DNA from: Massariosphaeria phaeospora | Taxonomy: Eukaryota; Ascomycota; Dothideomycetes; Pleosporales | Length of the DNA stretch: 64,000 bases | Direction: 5' to 3' | Assembly: GCA_011032825.1 (NCBI GenBank) | Contig: JAADJZ010000015.1 | Location: forward strand, 434,001-498,000 | Shown here: piece after piece, positions 46,242-56,387 of the stretch | Layout of the letters: every line of letters starts with the position of its first letter | How positions within the stretch are numbered: position 1 is the stretch's first letter | Translations under genes and position numbers: made by a program | The notes under the pieces: model-generated | Databases searched by the model: none | The model's input: only the letters and a program-made list of their open reading frames with translations | What the model was told of the DNA's origin: nothing

Positions 46242-46629
46242 GCTAGACTAAACCTCGGTGGCCGGTGGTCCCTAGTCGGGTCTCGCGTGTGGGTTGGTTT
46301 GCACGTTCTGTGTTTATGGTTGATGGGTGGGTGGATGGGTGGGTGGATGGGTGGGATGTGTATGCGTTTTGCGGATGGATGTTTGCTTGTAGTACAGTAC
46401 ATAGTTCGCTGTGCCGTCGACGCCTGCCCATACCCCCCGCAAGTTCCGTCTATAGTTCGCAGTTGGTTGGGGAGCGAGCCGCGAGGCTGAGGAGGTATCT
46501 ATATAATACAGTCAAGCTGCGTCCGAGCGCTACTTGGTCCAGATCGAAGCGATGCTTGTGCAGTGGTGGGTGGGTGGGTATACGAGGCTTCTACTCCTCC
46601 CTCTCTCCACAAGCCCAGTCCTCCATATA
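46242..46629. other. Convergent 3' flanks with GGGTGGATG repeats
   Basis: About 390 bp between two genes ending toward each other. A GATGGGTGGGTG-type tandem lies at about 46322-46358. No gene was seen. Confidence 0.6.
46322..46358. repeat. GGGTGGATGGGT short tandem repeat
   Basis: About three tandem copies of a 12-bp GATGGGTGGGTG unit in a 3' flank. Confidence 0.85.
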
Positions 46630-47847
46630 TCATGACTCTTCCGCCCCTCGCAATGTATTGCTCGCCCACTGATAGCTCCCCAAGAAGATGGCCCCTCCCG
46701 CACTAATCCACCCCACCCGGGGCCCGATGCCCGCAAAGAAAGCCCGCGGCCCCGACTCGCGCAGTATCACGCTCAGCATGTCGAACATGGGCTGCTTCTC
46801 CTTGGCCAGCATCATGCGCGTCTTCAGCACATCCAACGGCGTCGTCACGCCCGCCGCCACCGCGCCCGCCACACTGCCCAGCAGCCCGCCTTCCAGCCCC
46901 GACACCTGGGGTTTCCCCGTCCGGTTCCTGCGCCACCGCTTCAGCGCCTCCCACAGCGGGAACTGGATCACGGTGAAGGGCACCTCGCGGATCACGGTGA
47001 TGCTCCACCCGCGGTACAGCTCGCGCCACACGTGCGCGACGCCGTGCGCGTGGCGCTGCGCCAGAATGTGCGTCAGCGCCGCCGCCGAGCTCGGGTGCTG
47101 GCTCGCCTGCGCGCGCTGCTTGACGACTTCGGTCGGCACACGCACCGCGCACGCCGCCACCTCGCCGACGCTCGCGGCCACCATGTGCACCAGCGCCTCG
47201 CCGCCGCCGCCGCGCGCAGCAGCGTCGCTGTACGGCTTGCCCTCGATGTTGCGCGCAGGGGCCGGCTTTAGCAGCAGCGCGCGCTTGAGCGAGTCGTACG
47301 TGATGAAGAAGAGGGCGGCGCCGGGCGCGGAGCCGATGAGCGCGGAGCCCACGCCGCGGTAGATGCCTGTGAAGCCGCCGGTGGAGGCGAAGCCGGAGGA
47401 CGACTGGAGGCGGGTTTTGAGCGTGTCGAGCGGGTAGAGGGAGAGGTCGACGGTGGTGCCTGCGAGGCCGCCGGCCTGGGACGAGGGTTAGTGGTTGGAG
47501 ACAGAGGAGGACGGGCTGGATGGCATGGGGACGTTGAGTGGAGGGCTCAGGTTGGAGGTGTGGTTTGAGGGTGTTGGGAGTATCCTATGCGTGATGTCTT
47601 GTAGCATGGGGGGCTGCACTGAAAGCTCGAATGCTATGGTTGGAGCATGCGGGGGTAAGTAGGCAACTGCTACTCGCGATGGAACTGGGCGGACGGGCAT
47701 AGTGCTGTAGGGAAGACTTACTATGAGAGAGCGCATATAGGGCGACTCGACCCATGCGCGCCCGCGTTGTGGCTCCAACACATGCTGCATGGTTGAAGTG
47801 TCTCGAACTTCGAAGTCGTCAAGAGGATCTTCTTTTGATAGCTGCAT
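46630..47847 (-). CDS. sam5: Mitochondrial S-adenosylmethionine carrier (Sam5/Pet8 type)
   Basis: Inner-membrane carrier exchanging SAM for S-adenosylhomocysteine. Exons 47847-47722 and 47475-46630 give 323 residues; intron 47721-47476 (GTAAGT...CCCAG, 246 bp) is long for this window and phase 0, joining MRSLI to AGGLAGTTVDLSLYPLDTLKTRLQSS. The three carrier signatures PLDTLKTR, PTEVVKQR and PLDVLKTR are present, one per repeat, with the SAM-carrier blocks YRGVGSALIGSAPGAALFFITYD and GWSITVIREVPFTVIQFPLWE. The last repeat ends GIGPRVGWISAGGAIFLGSY. The first 35 residues are acidic and not conserved, as usual in fungal members. Confidence 0.92.
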
Positions 47848-48236
47848 GGGACGTGCGTCAGCCCTATGGCCGATGACGCACCGCGCTAGTCAACGGGACG
47901 TCCGACAGCCAACACCCACTCGTGTTGTGGTATTATCTATGTTCCGGATACCTTTGTCCTTCTCCTAAGGATGGATTATCATCTCGATGCCGCTGTACAT
48001 GTATCACGGCTTGGGCCCAATGAAAGGGTCGCGGGCGTTCACGGCTTCGGCGTCCGCATGCGTACTCTGTATACTCTTTAAATTCTTTGAAGTGCCGATG
48101 TGCGGAGACGTCTGCATGCGTAGTTTCAAATCAACTCTCTCTTCTTTGTCTCGTCTCTATAAGTAATCGAGTTGAACACTTGGTCAGAATACACCAGGTT
48201 TCTCCCATCTTGCCCAAATCTCAAACCACTCTCACC
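47848..48236. other. Divergent promoter region
   Basis: About 390 bp between the SAM carrier start and the aminoglycoside-phosphotransferase-like gene start. Nothing further was identified. Confidence 0.5.
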
Positions 48237-49422
48237 ATGACATCCGATCTTCCCACGGCCTCTGAAATACTCCAAGAGTATTTCGGCGAGACAGACAGCT
48301 TTAAGTGCGTACAAGTATGGAACGCAAGAAGGGCTCAGACTCGATCCTTTCTAGAAGAAGTCTCAGACCTGGCAATCGACACAAGTCTTTTCCCATACCA
48401 GGCCCAAGGTCCCTTTGAGACACCGATTCCTACGCTGGATGAGATCGCTGCGGCTTGGGCCCTGGCTGAAAAAAGACCTGGTTTCACACCACATATCGAG
48501 GTCTGTCGTATAGGACCCTATATGGTGAAGATGGGATTCACGAGGTGGATTTTCGCTGTAAGATATCTCCTGGTATCATGCAGTCTCAGGATCTGACCTA
48601 CTACTAGGAAGCCGAGAACCTTCTCTACTTAGAAAGGCACTCGGACGTTCGGACTCCTAAAGTGTACGCAGCCTTCTCAAGCCAAGATGCAGATACATTT
48701 AATCTTCGGAAGGAGGGCGACAAGACGCGGCTCGTCTATTACTATCTTATTGAGGAATATATTGAAGGTGAACTGCTTTCAGATGTAGGCAGGGAGTTGG
48801 AGAAACCTCCACTTGTGCGGAAAATTGGCAAGTTGCTTGGAGAGCAGTTGCAACGGCTTCGCAACGTTCCAGCCGAGGATCCCAACCATTTCGGCCGTGT
48901 CGGTGGTAAACCATATCTCGCTATATCGCCGTATTATCACCCTCCTGCCCCTGACTTCCACGATTACGGACCCTTCAACTACGGAGAGTTGGTTGAGAGA
49001 CTGATTCACACCGGAAAAATTGAGAGGGCTCTTGGATTTCAAGGAGAAGACTATACGCCGTTGACAAAGACAATTTACCGCGACGCCAGAAAGACTTTGA
49101 TGGACCACGTGGAACTGGGCGACCGCCTCCCCGTACTGTCCCATCTGGATACTCAACCTCACAACATTATCGTAAATTAGTTCGCAATGAGGGCAAGATT
49201 GTGGATGTAGAAGAGGTTATCTTGATTGATTGGGCTTTCATGTCCTGGATGCCGTCCTGGTATGAGGCCGCAGACCTTTTCCGAGACATCTACTCCCCAG
49301 TTGATTTCTACTCTACGATCGGACGTGAGGTATTCGAAGGTATGGGGCACGTCAACGTTGGTCTTGTGGCGTTTTTCGCATATTGTTGTCTTGAGCACAT
49401 TTTCAGCTTTGTACATGGGTAG
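48237..49422 (+). pseudogene. Aminoglycoside-phosphotransferase-fold protein, frameshifted
   Basis: Kinase-like fold of the APH family, many fungal members of which are small-molecule kinases of unknown substrate. Exons 48237-48557 and 48608 onward join in phase 0 (GCT|GTAAGA...CTAG). The N-lobe has VCRIGPYMVKMGF, the family nucleotide-loop Lys region, followed by EAENLLYLERHSDVRTPKVYAAF and YYLIEEYIEGELLS. The catalytic loop is LSHLDTQPHNIIV (H-x-D-x4-N intact). Immediately after it the frame meets TAG at 49178-49180; a one-base shift near 49175 restores VRNEGKIVDVEEVILIDWAFMSWMP, the Mg-binding Asp loop, and the rest to the stop at 49420-49422. As written the product is cut before its metal-binding Asp, so it is called a pseudogene unless the base is an assembly error. 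Confidence 0.75.
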
Positions 49423-50174
49423 TTTTCCTTTTTGCTTGCAGAGCAAGATATTGCAGCCCGTTTCCCCCTCCTTGCTGTATGAAAGGATGAGATAGCATAT
49501 CTTCTAAGTGATCTATCTAGTACGGCTTATATAGCTGTCTGAACAAAGGAGAGATGACTGTACGTTTGTACGTGTCAATCATACCGGCAATCATATGGAG
49601 TGTGCTAAGGGGGTTTGGCAAACAACACCTCTGGAAAGCAGGCACGCTGTAACTAGGGGATACCGTCTAGCTATCTTTACGCATTAACTAGCTGTACGCT
49701 TGTGTTCCCTATCCATCGTGCCGTACTTTTCGTGTGCGAAGGCGTCGTCCTTCCGATGACGACCAAGAAATGGTACAGACATGATGATGAGAGAGAGAGT
49801 GTGTGTGTCTGTGTGCAAGAAACAAGAAAGCAGAAAGAAGCGAGGATCTTATAGGGGTCATCTTGACAAACTATGGTTCTAACCGCGCGCTCTAAAACAA
49901 ATAAGGCGCATCGCAATGAGCTCGTGAAAACCTTCCATCCAGCGCGCTCTACAAAACAAAGCATGGACTCAGTTCACGCCAAAAACAAAAGAGGCTCGTC
50001 GCAACAAGATCACAAAGACCTTTGTATCCCCTATCCGTCATCTAGCTACAATAGGGCATGCACTGAGGGGAGTGTGTTTACGGTGCTTGGTGAACATGGA
50101 GGCATGAGTACCACCTTTGTCAAAGTCTCACCGCAAAGACTGAAAAATCCACCCGCCCATCCACCTATTCTGTT
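49423..50174. other. Intergenic, no gene recognised
   Basis: About 750 bp with a short GA/GT microsatellite at about 49790-49820. ORFs at 49677-49964 and 49873-50313 lack motifs. Confidence 0.5.
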
Positions 50175-50558
50175 TCATCCAGTTGTGTTGACAGGAGGAT
50201 TCGCATCCAACTTTGGGGTGATACCAGGGTATTTCTGTGGATTGCTTCTCAGGAACTCGAGTGCGTTTATAAGCCATTTCTTGCCATCTGTTTCGCATTC
50301 TTTGAGACACTGAGCGCGCAAGAGATGGAACTGGTCGACTCGCATCGATCCCAACACCTTTTCGTCTTTGAACTCTGTGTTTTTTTGAATGGGTGACCAA
50401 ATAGATTTGCCAACCTTACTGTGCATGTTGAATAGAGTACCTTCAAAGTGCAGGAACAGGCTCCATTCGCCATTGATCGTGTATGTAGCAACAAAGAAGG
50501 GTCGCATTGGGTCCGACGGTGGCGGAAACGTCATGGCGCTTTTTGATTGAGTAGCCAT
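50175..50558 (-). CDS. Orphan-like hypothetical protein, 127 aa
   Basis: Single-exon ORF from ATG 50558 (MATQSKSAMTFPPPSD) to 50175. The block PFFVATYTINGEWSLFLHFEGTLFNMHS followed later by GSMRVDQFHLLRAQCLKECE and WLINALEFLRSN resembles the layout of a fungal family of small proteins (phone-book pattern: ATYT..G.WS..LH..G.L..MHS, then a helix ending W...ALE.L). The usual NCQ-W motif of that family is replaced by GKKW here, so the relation is uncertain. The start is followed by a plausible N-terminus and the upstream DNA is AT-rich. Function is unknown. Confidence 0.5.
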   Translation of the reverse strand: MATQSKSAMTFPPPSDPMRPFFVATYTINGEWSLFLHFEGTLFNMHSKVGKSIWSPIQKNTEFKDEKVLGSMRVDQFHLLRAQCLKECETDGKKWLINALEFLRSNPQKYPGITPKLDANPPVNTTG

Positions 50559-50751
50559 GGTGTGGATGATCGGATTGAGAGGGCCGGGTTGCTGATTAAG
50601 GGTCCAGTTTAAGGCAGATCGGCCGTCCGTTAGAGGAAGTAGATAGGGATCGCTGTCTCAAAGGAAGCGATTGTTCAGCTCTTAGGGAAGTGGAAAAGAG
50701 AGGAGTGGGTACTGAAAAATTGAGTTGTCGCTAGCTTATATATCTCAGGAC

Positions 50752-51034
50752 TCACACCCAACTTCTACTTGCCAATACTGAAACGTGTGCCAAACTTGTT
50801 CCGCAGTCTTTTGACTCGTATAGGGTCATGTGGCGGCAGCGAGAGACATAGGTTGCCTCTCTTTGTTAGTATGTTTGGACCCGTCTCACTTACACAAACG
50901 CAAGATTCTTCGGACTGACAAACACGAGTATGATCGGTCAGACATCCTCTTATAATTTGAACTGCGCATCTCTTCTGTCCAGGGTTTGCAAACTCGGGAT
51001 AGAAGACAAGGCCAAAGCCTAAGAATGCTAACAT
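50752..51034 (-). CDS. Candidate small secreted Cys-rich protein
   Basis: Exon 51034-50894 encodes MLAFLGFGLVFYPEFANPGQKRC onward, with a short hydrophobic stretch that could act as a signal peptide and then C-x7-C-x7-C-x5-C-x-C. A donor GTAAGT follows at 50893, with TACTAAC and an AG at 50857; removing these 37 bp opens frame 50856-50752, adding two more Cys (CVCATYVSRC...SKDCG) and ending at TGA 50752, total 81 residues and 7 Cys. Unspliced, the frame gives a 6-Cys protein ending about 50765. The intron is shorter than most fungal introns, so the 3' half is tentative. Effector-like character is inference; no homologue is recognised. Confidence 0.4.
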
Positions 51035-51693
51035 CAGATGCCACAAGTTTCATTCGGATCGTCGAGAGTGTTGTACTTCCCGAGTGCAAGCAGATATTTA
51101 GCGATCACTGCATAGCAGATGAAGGAGTGCCCAGTAGGCCAACTATCGTGATAGAGCGAATTTCAAGGTGCATAGCGGATCTTGACGTCGGAAGGGCCAG
51201 GAGAAGTTTTCGCGAGCTCATAGCGAGGGAGCCTCATCTGGTTGTAAGGGCCAGGATAGAGACAATAGTTGCTCGGCTCGACTTCGACGTCTCGGAGGAT
51301 GTATGGAGAGGCTCTAATTAGGTACAAAGGGTCGACAATGGATGAAGCTTGGCGAGCCGCGAAACACATTTTATTGTGGTGCATCAGCCATGCGCCAAGC
51401 CTTGCACCGCCCCACCAGGTACGTACTAGCAGCTCAGCTCTGCATGCAAGGCTTGACGCGCAAACAAACCACCAACATTGGACAGACTTGGTTTTAGACC
51501 TCCCAAAGCTGTAGTATAAGAGGTTCGAGCACGCTTGTAAAGACAGACCTTCTCTTACAAAGCCCCGTTGTGTCTAACACGCCAGGTAAAGTTGTATTGT
51601 AGTCGAGGGAGGTATGGCTAATGTTAGTACTCTAGACAGTGAGTTACATCAGCCCATAGATAGCGGTGCGAGTATAACTTACTTGCGCTGATC
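51035..51693. other. Intergenic, no gene recognised
   Basis: About 660 bp between the candidate secreted protein and the Swt21-like gene, which are divergent. A possible upstream ATG for the latter at about 51612 (ATGGCTAATG) followed by GTGAGT could be a leader exon but does not join in frame. Confidence 0.45.
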
Positions 51694-53453
51694 ATGGCCA
51701 GCTCACGGTTTACGGTGAGATGGCTTGCGAGCACAAGAGTGTCGGGGGTAGGGCCGAGGGGAACCGAATCCTTGGGAAATGCTGAAGGAAGTGAAGAGAA
51801 GATTCTTGGTGAGGGAGGGCGTGCTGATGTGGAGGATGAGCTGAAAGCTGAGGGGGAAGATATTGGTGCGGAGCCGACGATCGGTATACAACACACCAGC
51901 GCGGAACCAATTGACGATCTCCAGAGCCAGGAGGCTGTCTCGACTTTGGAATCTGATGGCATAGTGCCTGTAACTGAAATGCAAGACGCCAGCCAGGAAG
52001 CAATTGTCGACGACCAGAGTCATAAGTCTACCGCTGGTTCGAGCCATGAACCAAAAGAACATTCTGGGGAAGATGAATCTGAATCCGACGATAGCACTGG
52101 ATCTAAGGATGACTCGTCCGACTTCGAATCTATGTCTAGCCTTGAAGATGATGCTAGTTCTACGCGGCATTTCACTCAACTGCACCTAAACTGTATTCAA
52201 AATGTTCAGCTGTAAGCTCTACCACCTATACATTTCACCAGCTATTCTAACCTTCCAGGACACCAGATAGCAGCTGCATACTCACGTCAGACTCTGACAA
52301 TGGATTGTCGGTATATGCTATCGATTCCGATATCATGAAAGCAACCGACACTCGCAGGCTGCAGCCATATGCCCGCCTCCGGAAAGCGACTCCAATTTGG
52401 GCGTTTGCAGTCAATCATAATTTCAGCATTTTTGCTCCAGACACCACCAATGTACTTGTCGGCTGCCGCGATCAATACATCACCTTGCACCACGCGCTAT
52501 GGGACGCCTCTGCGAAATCCAACGAATACACTGAAAAAGTTCCCGCATCGACAAAAAATGCAACACCGATCGATATATCTACGCGACTCGCGAGCTACAA
52601 ATTTGTTGACTCGCTGACTGAGGCTGTGTATGCGCCTCTCAGCCTGGCATACAACCTTGACGGTACACACTTTTTCGCTGGAGGGCGTAACCGCATTGCT
52701 GTTTTCGACTTACAATACTGTGAAAAGCCAGTCTCCTATATCAAAACCATTCCTGCTGAGCGCAACAAGCGGAAAGGCGGAGGCCGAGGATTCAAGGGAG
52801 AAATATCTGCACTTGCAGTTTCATCAGCTGCACGAGATACGCTTGCGGCCGGTGCGCGAACCCGGCACGTAGGCATCTACGCCAGCGGCCAGGAGGTCAC
52901 TCATTGGTCGCTTCCCGGCAGAATCGGCATCCATAAAGTACCACTCGGAGGTCATCCTGGACTTGTGGGTGACGGCATTACACAGCTCAAATGGAGTCCC
53001 TGCGGTACCTACCTCTACGTCGCAGAGCGCATGTCCGACGCAATCCTCATCTACGATGTTCGAAAATTTGAAATCACGCTGGGATATTGCGCTGGCAGAA
53101 AGGCTCTCACGAAACAGAAACTCGGTTTCGATCTCTGGACTGGGGAGACCATATACGGGCATGAAACAGCGACGCAAGAGGTTTGGGCAGGTGGTACGGA
53201 TGGCAAGATCCGTGTCTGGACAAACGCCTACCTATCTGAAGGAGCTATACAACCGAATGATACGGTTGATGTTAGCCATGCTCCAGTCTCGAATACGATC
53301 GTACATGCTTCTGGGACTGTGGCTGTGGCATCAAGTGGATCATACGAAGTCAGTGGCGAGGGATATGGAGGTAGTAGTATGGGAGGTACGCGCGCGTCGA
53401 AGTACATCATCGAGAGGAGTTGCTTGGATATCCTTGGGCTTGCGAGTTACTGA
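51694..53453 (+). CDS. Swt21/WRAP53 (TCAB1)-like WD40 protein
   Basis: WD40 protein of the family that in animals chaperones Cajal-body RNAs and telomerase (WRAP53) and in yeast acts with U1 snRNP (Swt21). Exons 51694-52211 and 52259-53453 give 570 residues; intron 52212-52258 (GTAAGC...TCCAG, with a CTAAC branch point) is phase 2. The first 150 residues are a disordered acidic Ser/Glu/Asp region. WD units follow: NVQLTPDSSCILTSDSDNGLSVYAI, VLVGCRDQYITLHHALWDA, PLSLAYNLDGTHFFAGGRNRIAVFDL, GEISALAVSS...LAAGARTRHVGIYA, GITQLKWSPCGTYLYVAERMSDAILIYDVR and VWAGGTDGKIRVW. The repeat order matches WRAP53. Start choice rests on the only ATG in frame. Confidence 0.8.
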
Positions 53454-53891
53454 ATCAAGTGATGGATCAGCGTACGAATTATACGAGACCTGTTTTTCGT
53501 CTACCTAGACCCTTGTCCTATGCTAAAACTCGTTGCCGCACGACCAATACCAGCTTTTTGACTTTGTTAATCGTTCTGTTTAACTATACGACCGCATCGA
53601 GCAACACATCCTTGATGGAAAGTTGGCAGGCTGGCCAGAGATCAATGGAGAATTCCTAGATTTAGGATTTTGACAAGAAGGAAGTTGGTTGGATTATGTT
53701 GCCCGGCGATCATCGCATAATGAAAGAACATTGTTTCAGAGCACGCAAGTAGACTTGGAAGATTCAATGTGAACGTGTAATTAGAGTGCAGTACTGTTAC
53801 GCAACTATATATAGTCAGGCTACATGATGCGATACACGTTTCGATATAGTTACATGATTTAGACGATGCCGGAGAAGACAGAAGGAAGGAA
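53454..53891. other. Intergenic, no gene recognised
   Basis: About 440 bp of AT-rich 3' flank of the Swt21-like gene, before the minisatellite. Confidence 0.5.
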
Positions 53892-54086
53892 ACAAGACCG
53901 TACCAGGCCGGGGGCGGGTGGAGGGAAACAATGCCCTGCGAAGCCGGGGAAGCCGGAGGAGGAGAACTAGGGCCATACGAGGCCGGGGAAGATGGATGAT
54001 GAGAGCCAGGGCCGTACGAGGCCGGGGAAGGTGGAAGAGGAGAACCGAGGCCGTATAAGGCAAGTGAAGACAGAACAGAAGGGATG
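53892..54086. repeat. 39-bp minisatellite, about five imperfect copies
   Basis: Units start at about 53892, 53931, 53970, 54009 and 54048, each resembling GGGCCGTACGAGGCCGGGG followed by AAGGTGGAAGAGGAGAAC. The unit is 13 codons long and, read on the minus strand in the frame of the adjacent endonuclease-type pseudogene, gives FSSS-x-FPGLVRP-like repeats with one stop. Confidence 0.85.
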
Positions 54087-55376
54087 TATCCGACAATTCT
54101 CGCCGTCCTAGCAGTGCCATTTGTGTTTCGACCTCATGTGAGCGACTCGGGCCTTTGCTATCCAGATAAACTGCGGCCACTTTGCTTCTGCCACCCAGTA
54201 GCATCCTTCCACAGGACACAGGCGCGCTTTTTCTCGGTTGCGATAGCGCAAGTTTTCCACGTATTTCTTGACTTCATTGGTTGTCTTGACCATGCCGGTG
54301 AGGCAGGGCGGGTCGCATCGCTGGTGGCATCTACTCATCTGGTGGCAACGCTTTCGATCCAAGTTTTTCAACCGGGATTTTCAAACCATGTGGGATGGTT
54401 CGATACAAGTTGTGTTTCCACATAGATGAGAGCATTCGACCTTGCCGTCACAGTATTCCTCCCATTTGTCTCTCGTGAATGATCCCCCGATCAACCCCTG
54501 GACCCAAGGCGTTTTTAGATGAATCAGTCTCGAATGTCCGGGGTCTTCGCATGTGTCGTTCTCGCATGTGACCGTTATCTTGCGGGTGGTGGTTTTCATT
54601 AAGTGTGTTCCTGACTCCCTAAAGAATATGCAGCCACTGCCGAACACGGTGCTGTCTGATGAGCTTGACACGTTCACGTCTGACCAGTTGTCGTAGAATG
54701 GCAATGACTTCCAGTCGTGGGCTACCAACAAACTGTAGAACGAGACCCGGAGTTGTTCCCAGAGCGCAGAATTCTCGAAAAGACGTTTACGGCACTCATT
54801 TGGCCATGGATGTGCTTGATGGTGCTCTGATCGCTTCTAATCATATGACCTGTCACTTTTCGGTTTAGTCGTCTTCTGTAGCTGATGTTCGACGTCGTCC
54901 GGCTCGTCTTCCGGCTCGCCGTCTAGTTCGTCGTCATCGTGGATCCGCCTCATCTTGTTTCTGCGAGGCGATTGTATGAATTCGTCCTCTTCGTCCTGTT
55001 CCAGAGATCGAATTCGTTTCGATCCAGCTAGTTGGTCGCTTTGCCGACGAAAAATGGCTGGGATAGTCAAGCCAGGCCTGATAGCCGGAACGGCGGTCCT
55101 TCGAATGGTAGTTGTTGTATCTCCCCGAGGCCTAAGGGCCGGAACGATGGTCTTTTGAGGTCTCTGAGGCCTGATGGCCGGAATGATGGTATTTTGACTA
55201 CTCGACTCGGGTTCTGGGCTGGAGCTGTGGTCGTAGTATATTATACGTGAGGCAGCGGCACGTGAGGGCCGCTTGAACCCGGAGGAAATCTGTCGACAGC
55301 GACGGTTTTGTCAGTCTCTTCTCTCTCTAGGCCAATAGCCGGGGGTTGTTGCTCGAATGGGTGTAATCCCTTGACG

Positions 55377-55415
55377 GGGCGTTCGCGCTTAGTCGGGGCG
55401 TTCGCGCTTAGTCGG
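55377..55415. repeat. 19-bp direct repeat GGGGCGTTCGCGCTTAGTC (two copies)
   Basis: Two adjacent copies of GGGGCGTTCGCGCTTAGTC inside the degraded endonuclease-type gene, next to the 96-bp repeat. Confidence 0.85.
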
Positions 55416-55580
55416 GCCTTCAATTGTCTCTTCCAAGTCCATGTCAATGACGATGCGCTCATCACTCTTCACTGGCAGAGTGGCCGGGCGTTATTGTTCT
55501 TCCTTGACCGGGCCTTCAACCGTCTCTTCTAAGTTTAGGTTAATGACGATGCGCTCATCACTCTTCAATGGCAAAGTGGT
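55414..55580. repeat. 96-bp offset direct repeat inside the pseudogene
   Basis: A block starting GGGCCTTCAA at 55414 recurs at 55510, 96 bp further on, with about 70 bp of close similarity (GTCTCTTC, AATGACGATGCGCTCATCAC and TGGCA-AGTGG shared). The offset is 32 codons, so the encoded units SDERIVIDMDLEETIEGP and SDERIVINLNLEETVEGP are in one frame. A third, weaker copy lies near 55680-55730. Confidence 0.85.
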
Positions 55581-56118
55581 CGGGTCCACTTTCGATGTCA
55601 TGCTGTCCCTCGCTCTTAACTGGGTCGATGGCTGGGTGTTCGCTCTTAACGGGGTGTCTACGCTCGACTTGATGCTCTTGCTTGACATGGCCCTCCTCTA
55701 TGCCATCTAGATCGATTGCCATGGGCTCTCGTTTGGGCTGCGTAGGTGTAGGCCAAACACGGTGGCCGTGTTCCAAGGCATCTCGTCGGCCGACCGCCTC
55801 GCATCTTCGGTAGCGGTAGCCGTTGGTCTCGGGTGGTATCGGTGGTGAGTGGTTGGGCAAGCCGGGGTGCATGGTTCAGGACAGTGCAGTTGTACGACGG
55901 ATAGACGGAGAAGGAGAGCGGAACGAGTTTCGAAGAATTCGATATTGGAGTAGAGCTTGAGAGAGAGTTTGAATGAACGAGAGTGTGAAGAAGAGGAGAT
56001 GAGCGATGATCGAGGGTTCTTGCTTGACCCGGTGTTCCTGCTTGACCTGTTCTTGCTTGACCGGGTGTTCTCCCTTGGTCGGGCCTTCAACTAACGTGGC
56101 CATATCCCCTATTAGCAC

Positions 56119-56387
56119 CTAGGCTCTTCGCGGACTTGCATTTCCATATTTTCCAACATAGGACTGTTCAGCTCAGGCCTCGGGGTAGATGAGCTCGTTG
56201 CTGGGCTTAAAGCCACCGCTCTGTCATAATTCGTTTCTGATGCGCACCTAGGTAAGCCTTCACCTCTACAAAGCCCTGCATAGACAATACCCAGTATGCT
56301 AGATACAAGAGGGCTTTGTAAAGATAGAACTAGACTATCTACCTATTGCTAAAAACTCCTAGGCTGTCAAAAGGTTCGCGAAGCCTT
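56119..56387. other. Intergenic with inverted repeat
   Basis: Short region between the degraded gene's flank and the arrestin gene. An 11-bp perfect inverted repeat (TACAAAGCCCT at 56267-56277 and its complement at 56310-56320) frames a 32-bp spacer. Confidence 0.6.

Larger units (their letters stand above)
54108..55872 (-). pseudogene. Homing-endonuclease-type zinc-loop (zf-His_Me_endon) gene, degraded
   Basis: Read on the minus strand, one frame carries a continuous protein-like sequence interrupted by stops at 55491 (TAA), 55389 (TAA), 55311 (TGA), 54837 (TAG) and 54381 (TGA). Upstream of about 55600 the coding frame is shifted by one (MHPGLPNHSPPIPPETNG onward), implying an indel. Downstream blocks are NECRKRLFENSALWEQLRV, KITVTCENDTCEDPGHS, then SHLCGNTTCIEPSHMV-stop-KSRLKNLDRKRC and CHQRCDPPC, the His/Cys zinc-binding loop of the His-Me finger nuclease family (PF05551). 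The N-terminal half has VKQE/VKSE/PTKRE motifs and 32-residue repeats. Splicing might remove some stops, but 54381 lies inside the zinc loop. Confidence 0.75.

Noticed and set aside
46688..47362. 224-codon plus-strand ORF
   Set aside because: Shadow of the mitochondrial carrier exon, which has all three carrier signatures on the other strand.
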